A stretch of DNA of 44,744 bases from Stentor coeruleus (lineage: Eukaryota > Ciliophora > Heterotrichea > Heterotrichida > Stentoridae). The translations under genes and the position numbers were made by a program. Shown one piece after another: positions 36,661 to 44,744 of the stretch. The stretch spans positions 1-44,744 of the forward strand of contig MPUH01000581.1 in the NCBI GenBank assembly GCA_001970955.1, given 5' to 3'. The first letter of the stretch is position 1. Every line of letters starts with the position of its first letter. The notes under the pieces were generated by a model. That model did not search any database and was not told where the DNA came from. It saw only the letters and a list, made by a program, of their open reading frames with translations.

Positions 36661-39600
36661 CTAATTCTCAATATCTTTAGCTACAATCAAATTCTCAACC
36701 TTAATTCTCTTATACGGGGCAACCTTCAATAATTTTTTCTTTTTCAGTAACCTCGATTTCCTCAATCTCTTCTGTTTAATCTTAACCGCAACCTCAGGTT
36801 TTGACACAAGCATAAGTTTAAACTTTTGTTTTTTAGCTTCTTTAATAGCTTTACCCTTATCTTTAGCATCAGCATATTCTCTAATAAATTCTTCTTGTGT
36901 TTTCCCAATATGCAATTCAGTAAATATTTCTTGTAAAGTTTCTTTAATCTCAGTATTCAAACTTCTACCAAAAACCAAAAGTGTTTTCATCAAAGCTTGT
37001 CTATCATATTCTCCTTTACTAATAATTTTATATAAAGCTTGTAATAATTCTAAAACCCGATTATCTTCAATATTTCTTCCAAACATTTTCCTAGCAACAG
37101 CTGAGATTTTCCTTGTCGCTGTAACTCCTGAGCATTTACTAATAAGACTATTAATTCCTTGTGTAAAATTTCCATTATCAATACTTTTTAATGATATTTC
37201 TAATAATTCATCTGAGCAGTTATCAATACCTGAGACTAGGAATTCAGTAAGATCTTCATTTTTTTGAAGTAATTCTTTTATATGTAATTCTATTATTTGA
37301 TTCATACCTTCATGATCTTGTTTCCATAAAACAAGGAAATTTAGTACTTGTTTACTTACTGGGCTTTGAAGGATTTTGTTTATAACATGTTCTTCTAAAG
37401 TTTTTTTTGGGATTAAATTTTGACTTAGACAGATGTTTGCTATACGAATACAACCTTCATGAAGGTTTTTGTTAGGATGGTTAATCCATGAGAAAATTTT
37501 GTGGATTATAAGGGAATTTGGGTTTAATTTGATGATTTTTTCTACTAGTTTTAAGTACTTTTCACGATAGTCTTCGATGTCTTCGTTGCAGATTGTTGTG
37601 ACTACAGAAAGAAGGAGGAAATCGTAGTAGTCTTTAAGCTCGTCGTATGGGAATTTGTCGAGGATTATGTGTAGGAATTGGATTATCCCTTCGTTTGCTT
37701 CTTTGTTTAGGCAACCAAGGTTTTTTACAAGGAAGTCTAGGTGGAAATTGCGTCTTTTTTCTGAGAGTGGGTAGGTTATGAGGAATTGGGAGTATAAAGT
37801 GCAAACTTGGTTAGATAAACTAGGATTATCCATTAAAATCTTAGGGATTTCTTCTATAGCATCGTATATTAGCTCATCAAGTATTTTATGGCTAATGAAG
37901 ATCTTTAGTAGTTTTAATGCTGAACTTTGTATTTCGCTGGTTTGAAGGGCGAAGATTACTTGAGGTAGGACAAGACTTGCAACATTCTCAGCATCGTTTC
38001 TATTTCTAATAACTACTGACAGTGTTTTCATTGCATGTATAACAATTTCATCTCCAGCCCTTTCTGCAACTTTAACTACATGTTCAATAATACTACTATC
38101 CCCAACAACTCTCAATATTTCCAAAGCTCCAATAACAGCTTCATCTTTTTTCAAATCTAAACAACTAATAGCCGCATCTCTACATTGATCAAAAACCTCA
38201 GGATCAATATCCTTAGATTTTTTAACCCCTAATTTCAAAATCCTTACAGCTAAAACTTTTTCAGCGCTACTTTTCATAACCTTAACATCAGCAATAGGTC
38301 TTGTCCCATTAGCAGCTCCAGGTTGTATAATAAAAGAGTTTTTTCTAACCCCATTATTACTTTTTACCATACTTTCCTTTTTATCATTAAACTGTTTTAA
38401 CAAAGATAAAGCAATCGAAATATAATCCTCAGCAGCAATTTGCATATTCTCACAAAGTCCTTGAGAAATATACGGCAAAGCTTTAGTCGCTGCAAAAAGT
38501 GAAGGTAACAAACTTGGGGCAATACTTTTAGCAATATGATAATATGTAGGATACTGTTCATATTCTACTAAAACCTGATGTATAACCGGAAGATTATCTT
38601 TTGTTATAGTAATAATCGAAGATTTCAATACCTGAGTCAAAAAATGGGCAAAGAGTTCAGTTTCTAATCCATGATTAAATTCTTTTAATAAAATTCCTTG
38701 TGAGCATCCAGCTTTAACTAATTCACTAACTGTTTTTATCACAGATTCTCTAGTTTCATCATCATTAGTTTTATATTGTTTGCTTATAATCAACAAAAGT
38801 CTTGAAAGTTCATTTTTCCCTTCATCACTAGCGAGTTTTTGGCATATTTTAAACACCCCAACCGCGACATATTTTCTGATTTTCGGCCTTTTTTTCTTTT
38901 TTTTATCACAAAGTTGAGCTTTTAGTTTCGGTAAAATTTTATTAACAAGAACACCTCTTTCTTTATCCCCAATATTTGGAATATTATTTAACACTGATGA
39001 TATAGCTTTTATAGCAAGGCTTTCTTCTATATTAATATGTTTTAATAATAGTTTTAATTGCTTATAAAAACCTCGCCATTTTAGAACTCCAGACATTTGA
39101 CCTAAAAAGCTAATCAAACTATGGATAAAACTTGATTGATAGTTAGTTTTACTTGTTGAGTATAATAAATAAAAGCAAATTAAAGGGAGGATAAGCTTTT
39201 TTACCATGTTTTCAGGAGGGTTTTCTAATGATCCAAAAGCCCGAACACGTCTATGGATTTGCAAATGACCAAGATTTAATATTAAGCTTCTTTCAGGGTC
39301 GATATTAGATAAAGGTGTTGAGATTTTATTCCAAACTTGTAATACCGACCTGATTTGTTCTTCATCTCTTGATTTTTTGATGCATTTTGATAAGACTTCT
39401 TCTAAACAAGGGTCTTCAATAAAACAACTTATTGCATTTACAGCTGCTGTTCTAACACCAAGGTCTTGACATATAAGAAAATGACTCAGACTATAAATTA
39501 TCCCTTTTGGATATGAGAATTGTATAGACCTTATTTCTTGTAAAGCTTCTAATTGACTTTCATAATCACGTTCTGTTATCAAACCTTTTTGTTTAGTTAA

Positions 39601-42600
39601 TGATAATTTCAATAAAATACTTTTATCAGGTTCTGGTACACAAATTGCTAAAAGTTTTATTATATCTTCATTATAAATAAGAGCTTTTGATAGTTCATTT
39701 ATTGGTGGAGGGGAACAAACTGGAAGCCATTTCTCAGCTAAAGATCTTACTTCAGGCTTTTTACAACATAAAGGAAGGATTTTACATAATAAAGGACTGA
39801 CAAATGGTAATACAGGAAGTTTTAATAATACAGAATGAAGTGTTTGGGTATATGAAATGTGAATAAAAGCTTTAGATAAAGCTAAAATCATATCAGAATC
39901 TGCACAACTTGGAAGGAAAGATAAACATTCTAAAGCTTTTTGCACCCAAAATGAATCGGATTTATCGTTTTGTAATATTAGAATAAATGCATTTGTTAGA
40001 TTAATGTTGTTATGAACTTCAGGATATGTTAGAACTAATGTATGAAGAAGGTTTATAACTTTTGGCTTTATTTCATAGATGAAACTTGGAAAATGATGCT
40101 GAATAAGAGTTATAATTTCGTTTATTACTGATTCAGAGTATTGGTATTTTTTTATAGAAAGGGTTATGCAAACTAGAGCTTTAGATTTTATTTCTCGATT
40201 TTTTTCTGGGGAAATTCTGTAAAGTTCCATAAGGAAATAAAGTAGAGTTAATTTGTCTGGGATAATGTTAAAACAGTGCTTAAGAATATTGCGAAGGTTT
40301 CGGAGGAAGGAGATTGAGAGTTGTTGGGGGATATTGAAAACCTCTTTCGCCCCTTCTAAATCAATTTTCACTGGTAACAAACTTAATAAAAATCCTTCTT
40401 TATCTATAACAGCTATATGATTTAACGCCGATGCTGAATGCTGTGATTTACAAAAAGCTCTAGCCGCACACAAAGCTATAAAACTTTCTCTTGCCACATC
40501 CTTCACTTCTAAAAAACTATCCCTAAAACTTTCCTCTTTTGCCATCTTCCTCAGATTTTCTCTAACAAAATACTCTTCTCCCTTCATATTCACTAAACTT
40601 TCCACACATAAACTCCTAATTTCTTCATTTTTCTCAGTACACAACCCAATAAGTATTTTCCTCAATTGTTCTTTACCTTCAAATTCTCCAAGTCCTTTAC
40701 AAGCAGCAAAAACTTTTAAAAAAACAACAATTTTCTGTAAAGGTCTTTGATTTTCATATAAATTCTTTATTGCAAAAGTTGGAACCCAAACTGAAGCAAG
40801 ATACTCATTATCAAAAAACTCTTTAAAAACATTAAAAATCTCATAAATATGTTGAGTTATGATCTTTGGACATGATATAAAAACTTCAATAAGGTTTTTA
40901 ATAAAGTGATCTTTTGGAATCCAATCTCTGATATTAGCAAATTTTATATAGTATTCAGGATACTCAGGGACAAAAATTTCTTTTTTAAGTAATTTTATTA
41001 TCTCTTCCCATACAAGGTCAGGATAAGTATTAGCAAGATTAGAAAGTCCTTGTATTATATGTTTCCATAATGTTGAAAATCTTTCCCAGAAAAGACCAAT
41101 AAAAAACAAACAAGCTGTTTTTGGTGATTCATTAACGAAATGGTCAATTCTTTTAAGGTTTGTTATAATAATTTTTTCTGTCTGTAAATCTGCAGGGTGT
41201 TTGATTATATCCCAAATCACTTTTGTTAGTTTACCTTGTCCTTGTAATAAACAAGCAGCAGGGATTCTTAATGTTGGATGTATTAAAAACTCATCTAAAC
41301 CATTACAAGTTTCTATTCCATTAGGATTCATCTCAGCAGCTGTCCATAAAACTTCCCCTTTCAAATTGTCGACTATATCAATTATCCCAGCAAGTTCTCT
41401 TTCTATATACTCATCATGTACTTTTATATCTAAATTTTCTATTCCAATTTTAACCCCAAGAGTTTTCATAACATGTAAACCAAGCCATACAATTTCATTA
41501 TCAATACTCTGACCCACAACTTGAGGCAAGTTCTCTAAAATACCTTTTGGAATATAATGTTTCTGATGTATATGTAAAAATACTTCCAATACAGTCTTCA
41601 CATCTTTTTCTATTAAAAATTTATCAATCATCTTATAAATCATACTTGCATATTCTGAAAAATTCAAAGCCTGAGGACGATTTTTATAACTATTTTTTGC
41701 TAATCTTTCATGAGCTTCTTGTTCAGGATGTTCATCTTCATAATCAATAAGAATTTTCAAACATTCTAAAGCTAACTCACTTTCTAATACAAATGGTATA
41801 ACATCAAAACATTCATTATAATACTTAATCATATAAGTCAATAACAAATATGATTTTTCCTCTTTGGCAAATTCTATAACTTCATTCAATAAATCCTTAG
41901 GAAAAGTATGCCCATTACACATAATCACCCAATCTCTTATAACCTCTATCGCTTTAGCTTTCTTACAACTTTTCCATACATAATCTTCATATTTCTTATC
42001 ATAAGCCAAAGATAAATGTAACCATTTTCCAGCTTGGAAATTTCCCCAGCTCATTTCACACACTTCTTCTACACAAAATTGATTTACACTAAATTTCGCT
42101 ATTTCCCAAGCAAATTCTCCATTATCCTCTAATACTTCTTTAAGACTTTCCATATTTTTCCTCACAACAAACGCAAAACTTTGTGCAGCTAAATGTCTAA
42201 TCCCAGGATCTTTATGCGAAATTAAAGGTATTGCGCATTTTAAAGTCACCTGAGTATCCAAACTTTTAGCTAAATACTTTAATGACAAAGATATGCATGT
42301 AAAAATTTCTTCAAGCAAAAAATTTTGTTCAGTCAAAACAATGAGTTTTTCAAGAATCTGAGGCCAGAATTGAACAAGCTCACTTCGGACTTCACGAGCT
42401 AAAGCTTGTAATATAATCAAAGCACTATGTGGACATTCATGGCTGTTTATTAATACAACATTAACAGCTTCTTTAAGGTTGTAAATCAATAAAGCCAATG
42501 ATGATGCTAAAGGGTAAATTGTTTTTTTGATTTTTTTAAAAGCATTACTCGTATCTGAGTCTAAAGTTAAAACTTCTTCTAGGCTTCTTGTGTTTTCTTT

Positions 42601-42675
42601 TGACATCTCAGTGACGACTCTAACATCTTTTTCTTGCAGCTCCTTTGGCCTGCTTTTGAAAGTATATCTTTTCAT
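36661..42675 (-). CDS. UTP20: UTP20-like HEAT-repeat protein of the SSU processome
   Basis: 2004 residues, almost wholly alpha-helical HEAT-type repeats. The N-terminal block HKDPGIRHLAAQSFAFVVRK (about 153-172) corresponds to the UTP20/DRIM signature IRxFAAESFxFLMRK. A middle block (NSFIIQPGAANGTRPIADVK, about 1440) lies where UTP20 has its conserved IQP...R stretch. The C-terminus is very basic (KKQKFKLMLVSKPEVAVKIK, RLRKSRLLKKKKLL), as in UTP20. Yeast Utp20 is about 2490 and human about 2785 residues, so this version is shorter. UTP20 is a nucleolar scaffold of the 90S/SSU processome needed for 18S rRNA maturation. Assignment rests on motif memory and overall plan. Its ATG lies only 12 nt after the stop of the upstream gene. 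Confidence 0.85.
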   Translation of the reverse strand: MKRYTFKSRPKELQEKDVRVVTEMSKENTRSLEEVLTLDSDTSNAFKKIKKTIYPLASSLALLIYNLKEAVNVVLINSHECPHSALIILQALAREVRSELVQFWPQILEKLIVLTEQNFLLEEIFTCISLSLKYLAKSLDTQVTLKCAIPLISHKDPGIRHLAAQSFAFVVRKNMESLKEVLEDNGEFAWEIAKFSVNQFCVEEVCEMSWGNFQAGKWLHLSLAYDKKYEDYVWKSCKKAKAIEVIRDWVIMCNGHTFPKDLLNEVIEFAKEEKSYLLLTYMIKYYNECFDVIPFVLESELALECLKILIDYEDEHPEQEAHERLAKNSYKNRPQALNFSEYASMIYKMIDKFLIEKDVKTVLEVFLHIHQKHYIPKGILENLPQVVGQSIDNEIVWLGLHVMKTLGVKIGIENLDIKVHDEYIERELAGIIDIVDNLKGEVLWTAAEMNPNGIETCNGLDEFLIHPTLRIPAACLLQGQGKLTKVIWDIIKHPADLQTEKIIITNLKRIDHFVNESPKTACLFFIGLFWERFSTLWKHIIQGLSNLANTYPDLVWEEIIKLLKKEIFVPEYPEYYIKFANIRDWIPKDHFIKNLIEVFISCPKIITQHIYEIFNVFKEFFDNEYLASVWVPTFAIKNLYENQRPLQKIVVFLKVFAACKGLGEFEGKEQLRKILIGLCTEKNEEIRSLCVESLVNMKGEEYFVRENLRKMAKEESFRDSFLEVKDVARESFIALCAARAFCKSQHSASALNHIAVIDKEGFLLSLLPVKIDLEGAKEVFNIPQQLSISFLRNLRNILKHCFNIIPDKLTLLYFLMELYRISPEKNREIKSKALVCITLSIKKYQYSESVINEIITLIQHHFPSFIYEIKPKVINLLHTLVLTYPEVHNNINLTNAFILILQNDKSDSFWVQKALECLSFLPSCADSDMILALSKAFIHISYTQTLHSVLLKLPVLPFVSPLLCKILPLCCKKPEVRSLAEKWLPVCSPPPINELSKALIYNEDIIKLLAICVPEPDKSILLKLSLTKQKGLITERDYESQLEALQEIRSIQFSYPKGIIYSLSHFLICQDLGVRTAAVNAISCFIEDPCLEEVLSKCIKKSRDEEQIRSVLQVWNKISTPLSNIDPERSLILNLGHLQIHRRVRAFGSLENPPENMVKKLILPLICFYLLYSTSKTNYQSSFIHSLISFLGQMSGVLKWRGFYKQLKLLLKHINIEESLAIKAISSVLNNIPNIGDKERGVLVNKILPKLKAQLCDKKKKKRPKIRKYVAVGVFKICQKLASDEGKNELSRLLLIISKQYKTNDDETRESVIKTVSELVKAGCSQGILLKEFNHGLETELFAHFLTQVLKSSIITITKDNLPVIHQVLVEYEQYPTYYHIAKSIAPSLLPSLFAATKALPYISQGLCENMQIAAEDYISIALSLLKQFNDKKESMVKSNNGVRKNSFIIQPGAANGTRPIADVKVMKSSAEKVLAVRILKLGVKKSKDIDPEVFDQCRDAAISCLDLKKDEAVIGALEILRVVGDSSIIEHVVKVAERAGDEIVIHAMKTLSVVIRNRNDAENVASLVLPQVIFALQTSEIQSSALKLLKIFISHKILDELIYDAIEEIPKILMDNPSLSNQVCTLYSQFLITYPLSEKRRNFHLDFLVKNLGCLNKEANEGIIQFLHIILDKFPYDELKDYYDFLLLSVVTTICNEDIEDYREKYLKLVEKIIKLNPNSLIIHKIFSWINHPNKNLHEGCIRIANICLSQNLIPKKTLEEHVINKILQSPVSKQVLNFLVLWKQDHEGMNQIIELHIKELLQKNEDLTEFLVSGIDNCSDELLEISLKSIDNGNFTQGINSLISKCSGVTATRKISAVARKMFGRNIEDNRVLELLQALYKIISKGEYDRQALMKTLLVFGRSLNTEIKETLQEIFTELHIGKTQEEFIREYADAKDKGKAIKEAKKQKFKLMLVSKPEVAVKIKQKRLRKSRLLKKKKLLKVAPYKRIKVENLIVAKDIEN

Positions 42676-42687
42676 ATTTACTATTAG

Positions 42688-44055
42688 TTAATGCCTATTC
42701 ATATCAGTAGCTTGTCCTAAATTTATAATGACTCGCTGTATGAATTCTAAAATATTAAGACGAGTTTCATTAGTAATATTTCGTCCGCATTTTGGGCAGA
42801 GGTATTTTTTCATGGTAAAAAACTGATCTTCGATACATAAGTGGCAGATAAAGCATAAACAGTTTAATCTGAAGGAATTGTTGCTACTTTGACATTTAGA
42901 ACATACGGGTTTGACTAGTTTTTTTATTTGGGTGTTTATGTCTTGTTGCTTTGATTGAAGCTTGTTTTCTTGAAGATATTTTCCATAGTTTTTAGCGTTG
43001 TTTGAGCTGTTGTTAATATTTGGTTGGGCTTCATCTTTTGTATATCTTTTGCTAGAGAATTTATTTTCCGGACTGCCTTGCTGAAGATTATTGGTTTGAC
43101 CTCTAAAGGGAATTGAAGATTTTTCGGCTATTTTAGGCACAAAATCTTGCCCACCATTATCTTTTGTCTTATCCTGCCCCCGACCATATTGATGTTCATT
43201 TCTTCCAGGATAACCTTGAATATAATTCCTTTCCTGTTCCCTACTCTGCATTGAATTCTCATAATTTTCTGTCCCTACATAATTTCCTGTCCCTACATAA
43301 TTTCCTGTCCCTACATAATTTCCTGTCCCTACATAATTTCCTGTCCCTACATAATTTCCTGTCCCTGTATAATTTTCATATCCCTGCATTGTCTTTAGTT
43401 GTTTCATATTTTCATTAAACCCTCCATTACTTTTTCTTACATTCAAAGAACTTATACTATTCTGATTACATTCAACAATTTTAGCTCCTTGAAAAATCCT
43501 AATAGCTTCAGAATAACACTCAGGTTTTGGATACAAAATATAATAATTGTTACTTGATTTAAATACATACATATTGCATCTGCTTTGCCTATAAAGATAC
43601 TGAATTTTGCTATGATTATCATGCAAATATAAGTATATATTTATTTCGAAAAGCTTTGAACAATTAAAAAACACTGATTCTTCTGAAAAATTACCTAAAG
43701 ACACACTGTAATTGTTATATAAAGTGCCTAAAAATTTTAAGAATTCCAAATATCCAAAGTATTGTTCTAAGAGATTTAGATCGTTTTCAGTGTAAATTTT
43801 ATTGAAAGCTTCGATAACTAAGTCTAGATGCTGGCTTAGTGGCGTATCATTAGTTTTTTTTAAGTTGTTGAAGACTTCAATAACTTTTTCTGGCTTTTTA
43901 TATGGCACTTCGTTATAGAAAAAAGCGTCTTCAATGAAATTCATGAATAAAGCAGCGGGTAAGGATTGAAGAATTCTAACTTCGCGGTAAAGAGAAAAAT
44001 AGTCCTTTAGTTCGGGGATGCTGTTCTTGTATTGTTCTCGCTGACTTATTTCCAT
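42688..44055 (-). CDS. Otubain-like (probably inactive) protein with C-terminal RING-like finger
   Basis: 455 residues from the first ATG; a TTG 27 nt further upstream is also in frame. Residues about 20-190 follow the otubain (peptidase C65) pattern: an N-terminal helix SLPAALFMNFIEDAFF where otubains have DGNCFYRAFxxSxLE, a helix YFGYLEFLKFLGTLYNNY, then NIYLYLHDNHSKIQYLYRQ and MYVFKSSNNYYILYPKPE in place of VYLLYRPGHYDILY. The catalytic Cys and His both appear replaced, so it is probably a pseudo-deubiquitinase. A low-complexity middle holds six TGNYVG units. The C-terminus has a RING-like set (CSKCQSSNNSFRLNCLCFIC, then CPKC, about 386-440). A ubiquitin-binding scaffold or ligase role is inference. 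It is the last gene before the telomere and is transcribed away from it. Confidence 0.8.
   Translation of the reverse strand: MEISQREQYKNSIPELKDYFSLYREVRILQSLPAALFMNFIEDAFFYNEVPYKKPEKVIEVFNNLKKTNDTPLSQHLDLVIEAFNKIYTENDLNLLEQYFGYLEFLKFLGTLYNNYSVSLGNFSEESVFFNCSKLFEINIYLYLHDNHSKIQYLYRQSRCNMYVFKSSNNYYILYPKPECYSEAIRIFQGAKIVECNQNSISSLNVRKSNGGFNENMKQLKTMQGYENYTGTGNYVGTGNYVGTGNYVGTGNYVGTGNYVGTENYENSMQSREQERNYIQGYPGRNEHQYGRGQDKTKDNGGQDFVPKIAEKSSIPFRGQTNNLQQGSPENKFSSKRYTKDEAQPNINNSSNNAKNYGKYLQENKLQSKQQDINTQIKKLVKPVCSKCQSSNNSFRLNCLCFICHLCIEDQFFTMKKYLCPKCGRNITNETRLNILEFIQRVIINLGQATDMNRH
43271..43378. repeat. 18-nt tandem repeat, six units, coding
   Basis: The unit GTCCCTACATAATTTCCT (+ strand) begins at 43271, 43289, 43307, 43325, 43343 and 43361. 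The first five are identical and the last is diverged. In the otubain-like protein it gives the hexapeptide TGNYVG. Identity at the DNA level points to recent expansion, and copy number may vary between alleles. Confidence 0.95.
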
Positions 44056-44725
44056 TATAGTAAATTTTTGAATAATATTCAATTGAGTAATAATAGATGG
44101 ATATGATTTTGGATTATGAAGATGGATTAGGACGGGTTTTTTGGGTTTTAAGTAGGAATAAGAAGGTTTTTAGTTTTTCTTATGTATTAGGCATTTTTGA
44201 AATTGGTATTATAGACTATTTTTAGGCTGTTAGGTGTAGTTTTATCAGGATTTTGATGATTTTGATGATTTTGGTGATTTTGATGATGGGAAAGATGGGA
44301 TTTAGGCTTAGGGGTTTTTTGGATGTGATTTTTGGTTAAAGGAAGGTGGGGTTTAGGAAAAATTTTGGTTTTTATGATTGGGTATATGGGAAGGTTTTTG
44401 TAGTGGGTGAGTTTATAGAGAATTGAGAAGGGGGGTGTGGAGAAGTTGTGGTAAAATTATGCTGTGGAAGTTTGGTATAAAAAAAAAGCTATAGTTTAAG
44501 CATTTTTTGAAGTTGAAGTTTTATTTTTTTTTGGATTTTAGTGCATGATAGAAAGTTATAATGCATTCAAGAGAGATATAATTATTTAGTTGGAAATTTT
44601 AAGAGAATTCTAAAAGGAAAATTAGTTTTGGGATGCTAATGCTTATTATAAAAATAGTGATTTCAGTACTTTAATTACCTTAGTTGCATATACTTCATAT
44701 AGTGAGGGTCAATAGTATAATTTTA
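44056..44725. other. Gene-free subtelomere
   Basis: 670 nt between the last gene and the telomere. The + strand (5' to 3' toward the chromosome end) is strongly G/T-rich with little C. It includes a short GATTTT-type simple repeat near 44250-44285. No coding frame is convincing; the frame upstream of the otubain-like ATG stays open for about 45 codons without an ATG and is probably 5' UTR. Confidence 0.6.
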
Positions 44726-44744
44726 TTAGGGTGTTAGGGTGTTA
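44726..44744. repeat. Telomere repeat at chromosome end
   Basis: 19 nt at the very end read TTAGGGTG, TTAGGGTG, TTA: a perfect 8-nt period of the unit TGTTAGGG, which is CCCTAACA on the other strand, the heterotrich telomere repeat as I recall. The G-rich strand runs 5' to 3' outward, as a telomere must. The junction with unique sequence is at or just before 44726. Confidence 0.9.

Noticed and set aside
42640..42760. Fusion of the otubain-like and UTP20 genes through a 16-nt intron (GTCATTATAAATTTAG)
   Set aside because: Removing it shifts the frame into a TGA after a few codons, whereas the unspliced frame reads to a normal TAA.
1..44744. Reassigned stop codons (ciliate codes)
   Set aside because: TAA and TAG end almost all genes, and Trp in long conserved proteins is TGG with no in-frame TGA; the standard code explains everything.
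1..44744. tRNA, rRNA, CRISPR or transposon features
   Set aside because: I looked in the larger spacers and saw no cloverleaf-like segments, spaced repeats, transposase-like proteins or terminal inverted repeats. A covariance-model scan would be needed to exclude small RNAs.

Overview
The window looks like the end of a macronuclear chromosome from a heterotrich ciliate close to Stentor. Five breaks in reading frames are each repaired by removing exactly 15 nt with GT...AG ends and an A at intron position 10, which is the minute intron class known from Stentor. TAA and TAG end genes throughout, and long reading frames keep TGG for Trp with no in-frame TGA, so the standard code fits and the Tetrahymena/Paramecium, Oxytricha and Blepharisma codes do not. 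The last 19 bases are two and a bit copies of TTAGGGTG, a permutation of TGTTAGGG (CCCTAACA on the other strand), the heterotrich telomere unit as I recall it. I identify the organism from these signs, not from a database search.

Layout, left to right. 1-1018 is mostly spacer, with a possible gene end and a 48-nt tandem duplication. 1019-2035 (+) is a TBC1D20-like Rab-GAP whose membrane anchor appears only after splicing. 2134-3222 (+) is a lipid-anchored MORN protein. 3590-5113 (-) is a pseudokinase fused to RING/IBR-like zinc modules. 5425-6831 (-) is a three-exon PP2C phosphatase. 7104-7958 (-) is a probable mitochondrial protein. 8408-10204 (-) is CEP76. 10591-11055 (+) is a spliced three-helix membrane protein resembling GET2/CAML. 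11131-14688 (-) holds a coiled-coil protein and two small basic proteins. 15106-17430 (+) is a SPATA4-type CH-domain protein with a HEAT/ARM-like tail. 17664-17849 (-) is a small one-helix protein. 18175-19122 (+) is a secreted PHB-depolymerase-like protein lacking the catalytic serine. 19224-31847 (-) is a full axonemal dynein heavy chain, DNAH1-like. 31922-34810 (-) is a kinase fused to a proline-rich repeat and PHD/RING/B-box-like fingers. 35325-35957 (-) is a spliced CXC/LIN54-type DNA-binding protein. 36661-42675 (-) is UTP20, and 42688-44055 (-) is a pseudo-otubain-RING protein. 44056-44744 is gene-free subtelomere ending in telomere.

Functional themes: cilia and basal bodies (dynein heavy chain, CEP76, SPATA4-like, possibly MORN and the coiled-coil protein), ER membrane traffic (TBC1D20-like, GET2-like), ribosome biogenesis (UTP20), signalling (kinase, PP2C), and three lineage-specific-looking proteins that join kinase or deubiquitinase folds, two of them apparently dead, to RING-like zinc modules. 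There is no evidence that neighbours form an operon, although spacing is very tight (12 nt between the last two genes).

Two cautions. First, three single N bases (3380, 10250, 23516) each sit between near-identical direct repeats of about 73, 67 and 208 nt. These look like unmerged overlapping contigs, and one of them adds a false 70 residues to the dynein stalk. Second, hand-counted G versus C content shows repeated gradual C-rich to G-rich ramps followed by sharp resets, with the same polarity on the + strand whatever the gene direction. This is the most unexpected large-scale pattern here.
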